From NCBI RefSeq assembly GCF_000300855.1, contig NZ_ALJF01000009.1, positions 49,174 to 113,173 on the forward strand: a stretch of DNA of 64,000 bases, given 5' to 3'. This document shows, in pieces, positions 9,683-19,596 of this stretch; the first letter of the stretch is position 1, and each line of letters starts with the position of its first letter. Source of the DNA: Agrobacterium albertimagni AOL15 (GTDB lineage: Bacteria; Pseudomonadota; Alphaproteobacteria; Rhizobiales; Rhizobiaceae). A program made the translations under genes and the position numbers. The notes beneath the pieces were generated by a model. That model did no database searches. It worked only from the letters and a program-made list of their open reading frames with translations, and had not been told where the DNA came from.

Positions 9683-11938
9683 TTACCCTGCGACGGCTAA
9701 CGACATTTCCTGCTTGAGAGACTGACCGCGGGAGGCGGCGACGACGGCATCCACATCCAGGATCAGAGCGACGCGGCCATCACCGAGGATGGTTGCGGCG
9801 GCGATACCCGGAACATGGGTGTAGTTGGCTTCGAGCGACTTGATGACGACCTGGCGCTGGCCCTGGATGGCATCGACCATCAGTGCGCGCTGGCCGCCGC
9901 CTTCGGATTCCACCAGAAGAGCGACACCATCCATCGGATTTGCCTGCGTGCCGCGGAAGTTCAGGATCCGGCCTACATCCACCAGAGGGCAGAAGGAGTT
10001 ACGGATCGAGATCAGCCGCTGGTTGGCGCCGAACGAATGGATGTGCTGTGCCTCCGGCTGCAGCGTCTCGACGATCGCAGTGAGCGGAACGACGAGGGTC
10101 TGGCCGGCAACCGTGACGACCATGCCGTCGAGAACGGCGAGTGTCAGCGGCAGGCTCATGGTGAAGGTCGAGCCGAGGCCCGGACGCGAGGTGATCGAAA
10201 TACGGCCACCGAGTGCCTGGATGGAGCGCTTGACCACGTCCATGCCGACGCCGCGGCCGGAGATGTCCGAGATCTTGTCGGCGGTCGAGAAGCCCGGCGC
10301 AAAGATCAGGTTGTCGATCTCTTCGTCGGTCAGGTTTGCGTCGGCGGCGATCAGCTCGTTGTCGATCGCCTTCTGGCGGACACGCTCGCGGTTGATACCG
10401 GCACCGTCATCGACGAGTTCGATGACGATACGGCCGGAGCGATGCTTCGCCGTCAGCTTGATCGTGCCTTCCGGCTCCTTGCCGGCGGCGGCGCGCTTCT
10501 CGGGGCTTTCGATGCCGTGGTCGACGGCATTTCGGATCATGTGGGTCAGCGGTTCGGCGAGCTTGTCGATGACCGTCTTGTCGACTTCGGTATTTTCACC
10601 CTCGGTGACGAGACGGATCGACTTGCCGACCATGTCGGCAACTTCGCGAACGATACGCGACATGCGCTGGAAGACCGGCTTTACCGGCTGCGCGCGGATC
10701 GCCATGACCGAGTCCTGGATCTCGCGGGTGAGCTGCTGCAGCTCCTCGAGGCCCATGTTGACGGCCGACGTACCGGTCGCATCGTTTTCGATGACGCTTT
10801 GGGAGAGCATCGCCTGGTTGATGACGAGCTCGCCAACGAGGTTGATCAGGCGGTCAACGCGGTCGAGATCGACGCGGATGGTCTGGCCGGCGGCGTTATT
10901 GGCCTGAGCGGCGGCGGCTGCGGCTGCGGCAGCAGCGGCTGCAGCAGGCGATTCCTTCTTCTCGGGCTTCGCGGCGCTGGCTGCCATCTTCATGACGTTG
11001 GAGGCAGTCTCGGCAGCCTCGACGGCAGCGGCGACGGGCTCCTCGGCGGCTTCCGAACCGTCGTCGAGTGCAGACAGATCGAACGGGACCGGGATCATCG
11101 GCAGTTCCTCGGTCGGGGCTGCCGCTTCGGCCTCACGCACCTTGATGTCGAGGTCGCAATCCCATTCGGCGAATTCGAAGACCTGACGAATGCCTTCCTC
11201 GCCCTTTTCCGCCTTGATCTGGATGGCCCAGTGGAAATAGGCGCCTTCGGGATCGAGTTCTTCGAGCGACGGCAGGTCGTCCATGTTGCAGTTGATGCTC
11301 ATCTCGCCGAGGCGGGACAGATCACGCAGCAGGAGGGCGGATTCGTTGCCCTTTGAGTAGAGTTCGCGGCGTGGCTTGAAGGTCACGTCGAAGGTCGAGA
11401 CGCTTGCTTCCTGCTCTTCACCGCCGAAGTCGTCGAAGGTGAAGGGGATCGGCTGGAAGCCGCTATCGTCGCTGGGTGCAGCGGCCGGTGCCGGCGCTGC
11501 AGCCTTTGCGACCGGCTTGGCGGCGGCTACCGGTGCGGCCGACGGGGCCGGCATTTCGCCGTTTGCCAGGGCTTCCAGTTCCTTGACCAGACCGCTCGAG
11601 CGGCTTTCGTCGACACTGCCGCCGTCGCGGGAAGCGGTGACCAGGTCGGCCAGAACGTCGGCCGACTTCAGCATCACCTTCATGACTTCCGGGCCGGGCT
11701 CCAGCTTGTTGGATCGAACGCAATCAAGAGTCGTCTCGAAGACGTGCGCGAAGGCAACCAGGTCATCGAGACCGAAGGCACCTGCACCGCCCTTGATGGA
11801 GTGAACCGCGCGGAATACGGCGTTGACCGTTTCCGGATCGCGATCTCCATCATTCATTTTCAGAAGACCGGATTCCAGTTCCGCGAGCTGCTCCTCGCAT
11901 TCCTGGAAAAAGATCTCTTTGATTTCGTTCATATCCAT
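9683..11938 (-). CDS. cheA: Chemotaxis histidine kinase CheA
   Basis: CheA is the central kinase, phosphorylating CheY1, CheY2 and CheB. In its 751 residues I see the Hpt domain with phospho-acceptor H46 ([15 protein letters not shown]), a receiver-binding middle region flanked by long Ala/Pro-rich linkers, the dimerisation helices, the ATPase domain ([25 protein letters not shown]), and a C-terminal CheW-like domain. An alanine run near residues 336-348 is an unusually long low-complexity linker. It starts 16 bp after cheY1. Confidence 0.98.
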   Translation of the reverse strand: MDMNEIKEIFFQECEEQLAELESGLLKMNDGDRDPETVNAVFRAVHSIKGGAGAFGLDDLVAFAHVFETTLDCVRSNKLEPGPEVMKVMLKSADVLADLVTASRDGGSVDESRSSGLVKELEALANGEMPAPSAAPVAAAKPVAKAAAPAPAAAPSDDSGFQPIPFTFDDFGGEEQEASVSTFDVTFKPRRELYSKGNESALLLRDLSRLGEMSINCNMDDLPSLEELDPEGAYFHWAIQIKAEKGEEGIRQVFEFAEWDCDLDIKVREAEAAAPTEELPMIPVPFDLSALDDGSEAAEEPVAAAVEAAETASNVMKMAASAAKPEKKESPAAAAAAAAAAAAAQANNAAGQTIRVDLDRVDRLINLVGELVINQAMLSQSVIENDATGTSAVNMGLEELQQLTREIQDSVMAIRAQPVKPVFQRMSRIVREVADMVGKSIRLVTEGENTEVDKTVIDKLAEPLTHMIRNAVDHGIESPEKRAAAGKEPEGTIKLTAKHRSGRIVIELVDDGAGINRERVRQKAIDNELIAADANLTDEEIDNLIFAPGFSTADKISDISGRGVGMDVVKRSIQALGGRISITSRPGLGSTFTMSLPLTLAVLDGMVVTVAGQTLVVPLTAIVETLQPEAQHIHSFGANQRLISIRNSFCPLVDVGRILNFRGTQANPMDGVALLVESEGGGQRALMVDAIQGQRQVVIKSLEANYTHVPGIAAATILGDGRVALILDVDAVVAASRGQSLKQEMSLAVAG

Positions 11939-11954
11939 AGGAGAAAATCCCGGC

Positions 11955-12320
11955 TTAGGCGGTTACACGCTCAATGGCATCGATCAGCTTGGTCGGATCG
12001 AAAGGCTTGACGATCCAGCCTGTCGCACCGGCCTGGCGGGCGCGGTTCTTCTTTTCGGCATCGCTTTCCGTGGTCAGGACCAGGATCGGAACCGCACGAT
12101 ACTTTTCGTTCCGGCGGACACCCTCGATGAAACCGAAGCCGTCGAGACGCGGCATGTTGATGTCGGTCACGATGACGTCGGGATTGCATTCTTCGAGCAC
12201 TTCCAGACCCTCGACGCCATCTTCGGCCTGAATGGTCTCGAAGCCTGCGTTGTTGAGGGTGACCAGAAGCATGTTTCGAATGGTTCTGGAGTCATCCACG
12301 GTGAGCACTTTTTTCTTCAT
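11955..12320 (-). CDS. cheY1: Chemotaxis response regulator CheY1
   Basis: This 121-residue single receiver domain has phospho-site D53 (VIVTDINMP), the acidic pair at 9-10 and conserved Thr and Lys (VLTTESD, WIVKPFD). In rhizobia the first CheY of the operon mainly drains phosphate from CheA/CheY2. Its start overlaps the stop of the STAS gene by four bases. Confidence 0.95.
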   Translation of the reverse strand: MKKKVLTVDDSRTIRNMLLVTLNNAGFETIQAEDGVEGLEVLEECNPDVIVTDINMPRLDGFGFIEGVRRNEKYRAVPILVLTTESDAEKKNRARQAGATGWIVKPFDPTKLIDAIERVTA

Positions 12321-12619
12321 TGCCGGATCTCCTTAGCGAGCAGATGATCGATGTTCACGCCAATCAGTTGAAGGGTTTTCAGGAAAGCCTCGGAGGCCTT
12401 TCCAAATGAGAAGGGATGCTTGTCAGCTTCCCAGGCCTTGGCGGCTGCCATCAGGACCTGCACGCACTGAGCACCGACGCGCTCGACACCGGAGGCATCG
12501 ATCGTCAACGGGGCACCACGCAAAGAGAGAATATTGGCCTTGAGATTGGATGCCTCGTTCAGGTCCAATATCGCGGCCAGCTTCAGACTCTTCTGATCGC
12601 CTTTCTTACTTGCCATCAT
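12317..12619 (-). CDS. STAS-domain protein of the che operon (rhizobial 'orf2')
   Basis: This 100-residue protein has the STAS fold pattern: an AAILDLNEAS opening, a strand-helix pair with the LTIDASGVERVG switch segment, and a C-terminal helix. STAS proteins often act as anti-anti-sigma or scaffold modules. The gene always sits between the receptor and cheY1 in rhizobial che operons, but its role is unclear. The ATG at 12619 is preceded by AAGGAAAG; the next codon is also ATG. Confidence 0.85.
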   Translation of the reverse strand: MMASKKGDQKSLKLAAILDLNEASNLKANILSLRGAPLTIDASGVERVGAQCVQVLMAAAKAWEADKHPFSFGKASEAFLKTLQLIGVNIDHLLAKEIRQ

Positions 12620-12751
12620 TTCTTTCCTTATGTCCCAAGGCTGCGGCAACCAGACCCGAATGTGGTTCCCAGGAGAACCATTCCCCCGGATGGATTGCCG
12701 AACTTTCCGCCCTTAACTTCCTTGTGTAGCGCATGGTGGTAAACAATCCCC

Positions 12752-14404
12752 TCACCCTCCGAGCCCCGCGATATGGACCGGAAAACCAAAGTCGGCGGAT
12801 TCGTCTTCCATCGTGTCCGGAGCGGCATAAGCGGTGGCATTCGCAACCGGTGCCCCCTGCTCGCGCTGGCCGGAGAGCTGGATGCGTCCGGCTGTACTGG
12901 GCGCCCGGCGGGTCTGCCGCTCGATGTGAAATTCACGGATCGTCGCGCCCAACTCCAGGATGACCTTGTGCAGATCGTCTGTGCCCTGGCTCGACTGGCG
13001 GGCGACGGTTGCGGTGTTGCCGATGTCGACGCCGAGCGCGGCGACCGTTCCGGCAATGCCGGCGAGTTCTGTGGCCTGGCGGTCGGTCTTTTCGGCCATG
13101 TCGGACACGGTCCCGCTGATATCGCCGACCTGGAGCACGATGTCGGCGATCGCACCTTGCGTCTTCGCCACCATTTCCACGCCGGCTTCGACCTGGTTTT
13201 TCGTCGTCGCAACAAGCGTCTTGATTTCACGGGCGGCGTCGGCGGAACGCTGGGCGAGTGCGCGCACTTCCTGGGCGACGACGGCAAAGCCGCGGCCACT
13301 GTCACCGGCACGGGCAGCCTCGATCCCGGCATTCAGCGCCAGAAGGTTCGTCTGGAAGGCGATCTCGTCGATCGCGCCGATGATGTGGCCGATCTGTTCG
13401 GCGGACGCTTCGATGTCGGCCATGGCGGAAATCGCCTGTCCGACGACCGCGCCACTCGATTCAACGGAATTTCGGGTCGCGGCCACCGTGGCTTCCGCGC
13501 GCTTGGTCTGGCCGGCACTTTCGCGCACGCTGCTGGTGAGGTCCTGCAGGGCGCGGCTCGTCTCGTCCAGCGCACCGGATTGATCCTCGGCGCGGTCCGC
13601 GTAGCTGCGGGCAGTCTCGGCCATGCGGCCGGTCGCGTCGCGGGCGACTGCGAGCTTCTCTTCTGAGGAGAGGAAGGCGGTCTGCAGTTGTTCGAGCGCC
13701 TCGTTCATGCGGCCTGCGAGCTCCGCATAGGCTTCCGGCACATCTGCTGCCGTGCGGGCGGTCAAATCGCCTGATGCCAGCGCATCGACGACCGGGCGGA
13801 AGACGCTCTCGAACTCGGCGCGATCATGCTCGCGCTGCGCCGCGAGATCACGGTGGTGTTTCAGGCGCAGTTCGTTGAACCGAAGCGATACCGCTATCTC
13901 GACATCGACCATGACCAGCCGGACGAGGGCAGCCACCAGATCGGACACCTCGCGCTGGCGACGACGGCTCGATGGCAAGAGGCCGGAGCCCGTCGCGTCG
14001 CCGATCGCGCTCGTCACCAGGTGTTCCAGAACCACCGCGTGACCCGCCACATGCCAACGAGGATCGAGACCCATGCGGCTTTCGCTGTCGGACAGAACCT
14101 TCACTCGTTCGGCATAAAGCGCATCGAAACGGGCATCGGTAAGGACATCCCAATGGGATGAAAGAAGATCATGAAGCCGCTCATACTGGCGTTCGCTGCT
14201 GAACACGCGCGCCGCATCCGGGGAGGACTGCAGGCGCTGGAAAAGATCGCGAAGTGCCGTCTTCAAGGGCTGCGAGAGAGTATGGCGGTTCTGCCGGAGA
14301 AGCTCGCACTGGGTCTCGTCGAGACCGGCAAAGCGCAAGCGATCACGCAGGCTGCCCGCCTGTGATCCCGTCGCCCGCTCCGTGGACATCCCCTGACCCG
14401 TCAT
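12752..14404 (-). CDS. icpA: Cytoplasmic globin-coupled-type chemoreceptor (IcpA-like)
   Basis: This 550-residue receptor has no membrane segment. Residues about 15-170 resemble a protoglobin (HemAT-like) sensor domain, including the MGLDPRW motif. The rest is a HAMP-like stretch and the cytoplasmic signalling hairpin ([20 protein letters not shown]). It is the first gene of the che operon, as icpA is in Sinorhizobium. In the usual globin-coupled pattern HxRIGLxPRW the proximal haem His should lie at residue 108, but Glu is found, so haem binding is doubtful. No CheR-docking pentapeptide is seen at the C-terminus. The start at 14404 has GGGACGA upstream; an ATG at 14389 is an alternative. Confidence 0.88.
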   Translation of the reverse strand: MTGQGMSTERATGSQAGSLRDRLRFAGLDETQCELLRQNRHTLSQPLKTALRDLFQRLQSSPDAARVFSSERQYERLHDLLSSHWDVLTDARFDALYAERVKVLSDSESRMGLDPRWHVAGHAVVLEHLVTSAIGDATGSGLLPSSRRRQREVSDLVAALVRLVMVDVEIAVSLRFNELRLKHHRDLAAQREHDRAEFESVFRPVVDALASGDLTARTAADVPEAYAELAGRMNEALEQLQTAFLSSEEKLAVARDATGRMAETARSYADRAEDQSGALDETSRALQDLTSSVRESAGQTKRAEATVAATRNSVESSGAVVGQAISAMADIEASAEQIGHIIGAIDEIAFQTNLLALNAGIEAARAGDSGRGFAVVAQEVRALAQRSADAAREIKTLVATTKNQVEAGVEMVAKTQGAIADIVLQVGDISGTVSDMAEKTDRQATELAGIAGTVAALGVDIGNTATVARQSSQGTDDLHKVILELGATIREFHIERQTRRAPSTAGRIQLSGQREQGAPVANATAYAAPDTMEDESADFGFPVHIAGLGG

Positions 14405-14752
14405 TCGTCCCGCACTATGGCCGCCTATACGGCGGACCTTCCGTCGCTCGACAGTGCTGCAGGCCAGATGGCGGAGGAAGGAATGCTGGGGAACCCGTTC
14501 CCGCTGCCGTCCGCATCATGGTCTGCCAGCTCATCGAACTGTTTCCATGTGAAATACAGACCGGACCAGAACCGGTACGACGGGATGGCGTCATGCCCGA
14601 AGGAAACTCTCAAGCGAGTCCCACTCCGACGTGTCTCCCAATCTTTATGGTTAATTCCTTGCTTGAAGGTTAATGAAATCTCCACTTCAAGCCGCAATCT
14701 CTAATATGAGAAAATAACGTTGTATTCCCATATGCCTGAGGTTGCAGCCAGC
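14405..14752. other. Intergenic region with the che operon promoter side
   Basis: About 350 bp lie between the che operon start and the ku promoter. A TTG-initiated frame of 90 codons (14425-14697, minus) is present but unconvincing. The AT-rich part near 14640-14720 is the likeliest place for the minus-strand che promoter; I could not define -10/-35 elements with confidence. Confidence 0.4.
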
Positions 14753-14778
14753 GGAACAAAGCCCGTCTCCGCGTCGTT
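14753..14778 (+). promoter_or_regulatory. EcfG (RpoE2)-type promoter of ku-ligD
   Basis: GGAAC at 14753-14757, a 17-bp spacer and CGTT at 14775-14778 match the general stress response promoter consensus of alphaproteobacteria. Transcription would begin about 20 bp before the ku GTG at 14805. Confidence 0.75.
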
Positions 14779-14804
14779 GCGCCGAAAAGCGACAGGAGTG
14801 GAAC

Positions 14805-15647
14805 GTGAGCGCACGGGCTATCTGGAAAGGGCATCTTGCCATTGGCGATCTCGGATGCGCCGTGGCTCTCTACTCGGCTGTCAATGCTCAGGAGCGAACC
14901 TCATTCCACATCATCAACCGAGACACAGGGAACCGCGTCCGACGCGAATATGTCGACGAAGACAGCGGTCGCCCCGTCGGCAAGGACGATCTGGTCAAGG
15001 GGTATGACACGGCGGAGGGCCAGACGGTCATCCTCGAGCCCGACGAGATCCGCGATGCTGTCCCCGAAAGCGACAAGCGGCTGGAGCTGTCGGCCTTTCT
15101 GGATTGCGACAAGATCGACACCCTCTACCTGGAGCGCCCGTATTTCCTGGCGCCGGCCGATCGGCAATCCGTCGAGGCCTATGATCTGATCCGCAGCACG
15201 ATGGAGACTAAGGGTGTCGCTGCCATTGCCCGGACCGTGTTGTTCCGCAGAGTTCGCAGCGTCCTTGTTCGGCCCCACGGACGGGGGATGATCGCCACGA
15301 CCCTCAACTACGACTATGAGGTCCGGGATCCGGCTGAGAGCTTTTCCGACATCTCCAAGGTTCGTATCGACAAGGAGATGATGGATCTCGCGCGTCACAT
15401 CATCGGCACGAAGATGGGTGAATTCGATCCAAGCCAGTACGAGGACCGCTACGAGGCGGCCCTGACCGAACTCGTGAAAGCCAAGATTGCCGGCCGCAAA
15501 CCGAAGAAGCTGCCGAAACGGAAGCCGGAGAATGTCACCAGCCTGCTCGATGCGCTGCGCAAGAGTGCCGGAGCCAAGGAGGAGAAGTCGGCACCGAAGC
15601 GGAAGACGACCGCGACATCGACGACAAAGCAGAAGAAGGCGAGCTGA
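14805..15647 (+). CDS. ku: Ku DNA end-binding protein (non-homologous end joining)
   Basis: Bacterial Ku binds double-strand DNA ends and recruits LigD. The 280-residue sequence shows the Ku core opening (SARAIWKGHLAIGDLGCAVA), the FHIINRDTGNRV segment and the DLVKGYDT motif, plus a long Lys-rich C-terminal tail (from about residue 235) typical of rhizobial Ku. The GTG at 14805 has GGAG at proper spacing; the longer open frame to 14742 lacks family similarity. It is followed one base later by ligD, forming an operon under a stress-type promoter. Confidence 0.95.
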   Translation: MSARAIWKGHLAIGDLGCAVALYSAVNAQERTSFHIINRDTGNRVRREYVDEDSGRPVGKDDLVKGYDTAEGQTVILEPDEIRDAVPESDKRLELSAFLDCDKIDTLYLERPYFLAPADRQSVEAYDLIRSTMETKGVAAIARTVLFRRVRSVLVRPHGRGMIATTLNYDYEVRDPAESFSDISKVRIDKEMMDLARHIIGTKMGEFDPSQYEDRYEAALTELVKAKIAGRKPKKLPKRKPENVTSLLDALRKSAGAKEEKSAPKRKTTATSTTKQKKAS

Positions 15648-15648
15648 C

Positions 15649-18231
15649 ATGTCGCTCTCCGAATATCGCCGCAAACGCGACTTCAAGGCCACGCCGGAAC
15701 CGAAGGCTGCAAAGGCCACGAGCAGGGGCAACAGCTTCGTCATCCAGAAACATGCGGCGAGACGCCTGCATTACGACCTGCGTCTGGAAATGGACGGCGT
15801 GCTGAAAAGCTGGGCCGTCACGCGCGGCCCGAGCCTGGTGCCGGGCGACAAGCGACTGGCGGTGCATGTGGAGGATCATCCCCTCGCCTACGGCGATTTC
15901 GAAGGCGTCATCCCGCCCGGGCAATATGGATCTGGTGAGGTGATCGTATGGGACCGTGGCACGTGGGAACCGATCCACGACATGCGCAAAGGCTACAAGA
16001 AGGGCCACCTCGAATTCACGCTGATGGGCGAGAAGCTTGGGGGACACTGGCATCTGGTGCGCATGGCACGCAAGGAAGACGAAACACGCGAGAACTGGCT
16101 GTTGATCAAGGGAGAAGACGAGGCGGCGCGTCAGACGGATGATCCCGATATCGTCGAGGAAATGCCGCTGTCGGTGAAAAGCGGCCGATCGATCGAAAGC
16201 CTGAAAGGCGACGGCAAGGCTGCCGTCTGGAACTCGCGGAAGACTGGAGCGAAGAAAGCCAAACGGTCTGCCGAACGCGGAGGGTCGTCCTCGCCAAATG
16301 CAGTCTCGATCAAGGGCGGCAAGGCGGGCAGCTTGCCGGACTTCTTGGCGCCGGCGCTCGCCACCCTGGTGAAGACAGTGCCGAAAGGAAGCCGCTGGCT
16401 CCACGAGATCAAGCTGGATGGTTACCGGATCCAGGCGCGGATCGATCATGGCCTGGTGCAGCTCTTGACGCGGACCGGTCTGGACTGGACGGAGCGCTTC
16501 GGTGAGCGGATCGCATCTGCCCTTAAGGGACTGCCTGTTCAGACGGCCCTGCTCGACGGTGAGATCGTGGTTGAAAGCGGCAATGGCAGCAGTGACTTCT
16601 CCCTGCTTCAGCAGGATCTGAGCGAGGGTCGCGATGATCGTTTCACCTACTATCTCTTCGACATCATGCATCTTGACGGACAGGACCTGACGGGCGCGTC
16701 CCTCAGGGACCGCAAGGCACTGCTGGAGCCTCTGATCAGCGACGCCGGCGTACCGCTCAAGTATTCCAGCCATTTCGACGAGAGCGGTGATCTCGTCCTC
16801 AAACATGCCTGCCGCCTCAGCCTCGAAGGGGTGATCTCCAAGGTCGCCGATGCGCCGTACCGATCGGGTCGCGGGCGGGAGTGGGTCAAGTCGAAATGTA
16901 CGGCCCGCCAAGAACTGGTCATCGGGGGCTATGTGCCGTCTTCCGTATCCGACAAGGCCATCGGCTCTCTGATCATGGGCGTCAACGAGGCGGACGGACT
17001 GCGGCATGTCGGGCGTGTCGGTACCGGATACAGCCGAACGCTGGCCAGGCAGGTGTTCACCAGGCTCCAGCCGCTGTTGCGCGACAAGAGCCCGTTCAAA
17101 GACAAGCTGACGGGTGCCGAACGCAAAGACGCGGTTTTCGTCGAGCCGGAACTCGTCGCCGAGATCGAGTTTCGTGGATGGACAGGGGATGCCCATCTGC
17201 GCCATGCATCCTTCCGTGGGCTGCGCGAAGACAAGGCCGCAAGGGACGTGATTCAGGAGGCGCCGACGGCGGCCACATCGACGAAGAAGGCCGGAACCGG
17301 CAAGAGCGGCGCAGCAGCGGACAAGAAGATGAAGGGCGAAGCGGAGGCGGCACGTCGTGACATAACGCTGACGCATCCCGACCGGCTCTACTGGCCGGAG
17401 GCTGGCGTCACGAAGGAAGGGCTTGCGGATTACTACGCCCTGGTCTGGCCCCTGATCGCGCCGTTCATCGTCGACAGACCACTTGCGCTGTTGCGGTGCC
17501 CGGAAGGGCACGAAAAGACGTGTTTCTTTCAGAAACATGGATGGCGCGGCATGCGCAAGGAGATCATCACCATTCGTGACCCGCAAGACGACGAGGGTCA
17601 CGTCGGCATCCACGGTATTGAGGGGCTGCTGTCATTGGTTCAGGGGGCTGCGCTCGAAATCCACCCCTGGGGCTCACGGGCCGGCGATCTCGAGCGTCCG
17701 GACATGGTGAATATCGATCTCGATCCCGGTCCCGATGTCACCTGGGAACGGGTGATTGACGCGGCCTTCGAGGTGCGTCAGCGATTTGAGGACATGGGCC
17801 TCACCGGTTTCGTCAAGACTTCTGGGGGGAAAGGCCTGCATGTGGTGGCACCACTCAAGCCGAAGGCGAAATGGCCTGACGTCAAGGCTGCCATGAAGGC
17901 CCTGGCGGACGGCATGAGCGCTGACAGTCCGACCGATTATGTCTCGACGGTCAGCAAGGCGAAACGCAAGGGCAAGATCCTGATCGACTATCTGCGCAAC
18001 GGCCGGGGTGCGACGGCGGTTGCGCCCTATTCCACGCGCGCCCGGCCGGGGGCGCCCGTGTCGATGCCGCTCTCGTTCGAGGAGCTCAGCCCCGACATAC
18101 TGCCCAACCATTTCACGGTCGAAAACGTGCCGACACGGCTGGCGAGCCTCGATGCCGATCCGTGGGCCGACTTCCGCAAGGCAGAAGCGCCGCTGGCATT
18201 CACCGCCGGGAGAAAAAGGAAAACCCGCTAG
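15649..18231 (+). CDS. ligD: Multidomain DNA ligase LigD (phosphoesterase-ligase-polymerase)
   Basis: LigD trims, fills and seals broken ends in bacterial NHEJ. The 860-residue protein is in the order 3'-phosphoesterase (QKHAARRLHYDLRLE near residue 35), ATP-dependent ligase (nucleotidyl Lys 255 in EIKLDGYR), a basic linker (about 535-565), and archaeo-eukaryotic-primase-type polymerase (metal Asp pair D690/D692 in NIDLDPG). All three catalytic motifs are intact. The ATG at 15649 follows the ku stop by one base; the open frame upstream overlaps ku and is not used. Confidence 0.97.
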   Translation: MSLSEYRRKRDFKATPEPKAAKATSRGNSFVIQKHAARRLHYDLRLEMDGVLKSWAVTRGPSLVPGDKRLAVHVEDHPLAYGDFEGVIPPGQYGSGEVIVWDRGTWEPIHDMRKGYKKGHLEFTLMGEKLGGHWHLVRMARKEDETRENWLLIKGEDEAARQTDDPDIVEEMPLSVKSGRSIESLKGDGKAAVWNSRKTGAKKAKRSAERGGSSSPNAVSIKGGKAGSLPDFLAPALATLVKTVPKGSRWLHEIKLDGYRIQARIDHGLVQLLTRTGLDWTERFGERIASALKGLPVQTALLDGEIVVESGNGSSDFSLLQQDLSEGRDDRFTYYLFDIMHLDGQDLTGASLRDRKALLEPLISDAGVPLKYSSHFDESGDLVLKHACRLSLEGVISKVADAPYRSGRGREWVKSKCTARQELVIGGYVPSSVSDKAIGSLIMGVNEADGLRHVGRVGTGYSRTLARQVFTRLQPLLRDKSPFKDKLTGAERKDAVFVEPELVAEIEFRGWTGDAHLRHASFRGLREDKAARDVIQEAPTAATSTKKAGTGKSGAAADKKMKGEAEAARRDITLTHPDRLYWPEAGVTKEGLADYYALVWPLIAPFIVDRPLALLRCPEGHEKTCFFQKHGWRGMRKEIITIRDPQDDEGHVGIHGIEGLLSLVQGAALEIHPWGSRAGDLERPDMVNIDLDPGPDVTWERVIDAAFEVRQRFEDMGLTGFVKTSGGKGLHVVAPLKPKAKWPDVKAAMKALADGMSADSPTDYVSTVSKAKRKGKILIDYLRNGRGATAVAPYSTRARPGAPVSMPLSFEELSPDILPNHFTVENVPTRLASLDADPWADFRKAEAPLAFTAGRKRKTR

Positions 18232-18237
18232 GAAACG

Positions 18238-19044
18238 TTACTTCCGTGCCGTCTTCTTCTCCGAAGCGAGGCTTCGCTTGAGCGCTTCCATGATGTCGAT
18301 GACATTGTCCTTGCGCTCCGGCTCCGCCGTCTTCTTTGGTTTCGTCCGCTTAGACTTCTTCGTGCGGCTTTCGATGATTTCGTGCAGGCGCTCCTCGACC
18401 GGATCGCGTACGAGTTTCGGATCCCAGTCTCTCAGGCGTGCTTCCATGAGCTTCTTCATCATGGTTTTGGCGCTGCTTGCGACGTCGGACCTGCCGGCCT
18501 CCTTGAAGAAAGGATCGGGTTCGCGAACCTCGTCGCCGTAGCGCATCGTCCAGACGACCATTCCATCGTCGCGGGGGACGAGAAGCACGGCGTGTTCGCG
18601 CCGGTAGAGCACCAGACGGGCGATGCCGCCGGTGTCGGTCTTGCGCATGGCTTCGCGGATGACGGCGAAGGCTTCCTCGCTCACCTTGTCGGCGGGCGCC
18701 AGATAATGCGGACTGTCGTACCAGATCCAGCCGATCGAACTGCGCGGGACGAAGCTCTCGATATCGATTGTCCGGGTGCTTTCCAGCGCAACGTCCTCGA
18801 GTTCGTCATCCTCGAACAGGACATAATCGTCCTCGGCTCGCTCGTAGCCTTTCACCTGATCCTCATCATCGACGGGCTTGCCGGTTTCGGCGTCGACATA
18901 ACGGCTGACGACCCGGTTGCCGGTCTTGCGATTGATGTTGTGAAAACGAAGCTTGCTGCTTTCGGTGACGGCGGGTGTCATGGCCACCCGACAGGTGACG
19001 AGGGACAGTTTCAGATAGCCTTTCCAGAACGCGCGCTGCGCCAT
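18238..19044 (-). CDS. ku: Second Ku DNA end-binding protein
   Basis: This 268-residue Ku paralogue faces the ku-ligD operon, its stop six bases from the ligD stop. It shows the family landmarks (MAQRAFWKGYLKLSLVTCRV, FHNINRKTGNRV, DQVKGYERA) and a Lys-rich C-terminus. It is clearly different from the upstream Ku, so the pair could form heterodimers or serve separate conditions. The start at 19044 has GGGAGG eight bases away. An EcfG-type promoter lies 47 bp upstream of the start codon. Confidence 0.95.
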   Translation of the reverse strand: MAQRAFWKGYLKLSLVTCRVAMTPAVTESSKLRFHNINRKTGNRVVSRYVDAETGKPVDDEDQVKGYERAEDDYVLFEDDELEDVALESTRTIDIESFVPRSSIGWIWYDSPHYLAPADKVSEEAFAVIREAMRKTDTGGIARLVLYRREHAVLLVPRDDGMVVWTMRYGDEVREPDPFFKEAGRSDVASSAKTMMKKLMEARLRDWDPKLVRDPVEERLHEIIESRTKKSKRTKPKKTAEPERKDNVIDIMEALKRSLASEKKTARK

Positions 19045-19090
19045 TTGCCCTACCTCCCGAACGCCATCCAGCCGCGGCACTGCCCCGGAA

Positions 19091-19115
19091 AACGCCCCCG
19101 GCACGGAACAGTTCC
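19091..19115 (-). promoter_or_regulatory. EcfG-type promoter of the second ku
   Basis: On the minus strand GGAAC (19115-19111), a 16-bp spacer and CGTT (19094-19091) exactly match the general stress promoter consensus, 47 bp before the ku ATG. Confidence 0.8.
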
Positions 19116-19144
19116 GATCAGCGCTCAAATCGCCAGTTGCAACG

Positions 19145-19169
19145 GGAACCGTTTGCCCCCGATGGCGTT
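19145..19169 (+). promoter_or_regulatory. EcfG-type promoter of the DUF2934-glgA unit
   Basis: GGAAC at 19145-19149, 16 bp, CGTT at 19166-19169. It is a perfect match, back to back with the ku promoter at 19091-19115. The resulting 5' leader would be about 155 nt. Confidence 0.75.
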
Positions 19170-19332
19170 CATCTCTTGCCTGTTCCTCTCCAATGATGAG
19201 CCGGAGGATTTGAAGTCGGTATGGGGGTATCGAAGACAGATCTGACCGGGGAGCCGGCGGGTGCGACGAGACCGCGCTCGGCCGAGGACGATTGCGTACG
19301 GAACGGGCATTGGGCGACGACGGAGAATTGCC

Positions 19333-19596
19333 ATGCCTGAACGAGATTATGACTGGATTGCCCGGCGAGCCTATTCGCTTTGGGAAGAGGAAGGCCGTCC
19401 CGATGGTCGGGACGAAGCGCATTGGCAGACAGCACTCACCGACTGGGAAACCCTCCAGGCGGCGGCACGCCAGACCACGGCCAAGTCCGGCCAACGGATC
19501 GCAGCGGCCCAAACGTCGGCGGAGAACGAAGGTCTTGTCATCACCGAGGAGCCGGTGCTTCCGGCCAAAAAGGCTTCAAGGAGCCGGAAAGGGTGA
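19333..19596 (+). CDS. DUF2934 domain protein
   Basis: This 87-residue small protein starts with the DUF2934 signature (the IARRAYSLWEEEGRPDGRDE stretch followed by HW), which is common in stress-induced small proteins of rhizobia and has no known biochemical role. The ATG at 19333 gives exactly this domain at the N-terminus. Its TGA overlaps the GTG of glgA (GTGA), so both are probably translated together. Confidence 0.85.
   Translation: MPERDYDWIARRAYSLWEEEGRPDGRDEAHWQTALTDWETLQAAARQTTAKSGQRIAAAQTSAENEGLVITEEPVLPAKKASRSRKG

Noticed and set aside
9815..11356. 513-codon plus-strand open frame
   Set aside because: Antisense to cheA, with repetitive Asp/Arg/Gly composition. A codon-bias artefact.
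12663..12680. Dyad TGGTTC-N6-GAACCA between the receptor gene and the STAS gene
   Set aside because: Six-base arms occur often by chance in such GC-rich DNA; GGAAC here has no -10 partner at proper distance.
14425..14697. 90-codon minus-strand frame between ku and the che operon
   Set aside because: TTG start without ribosome site, no recognisable domain, and it covers the likely che promoter region.
15535..17613. 692-codon minus-strand open frame
   Set aside because: Antisense to ligD; all three LigD catalytic motifs are intact on the plus strand.
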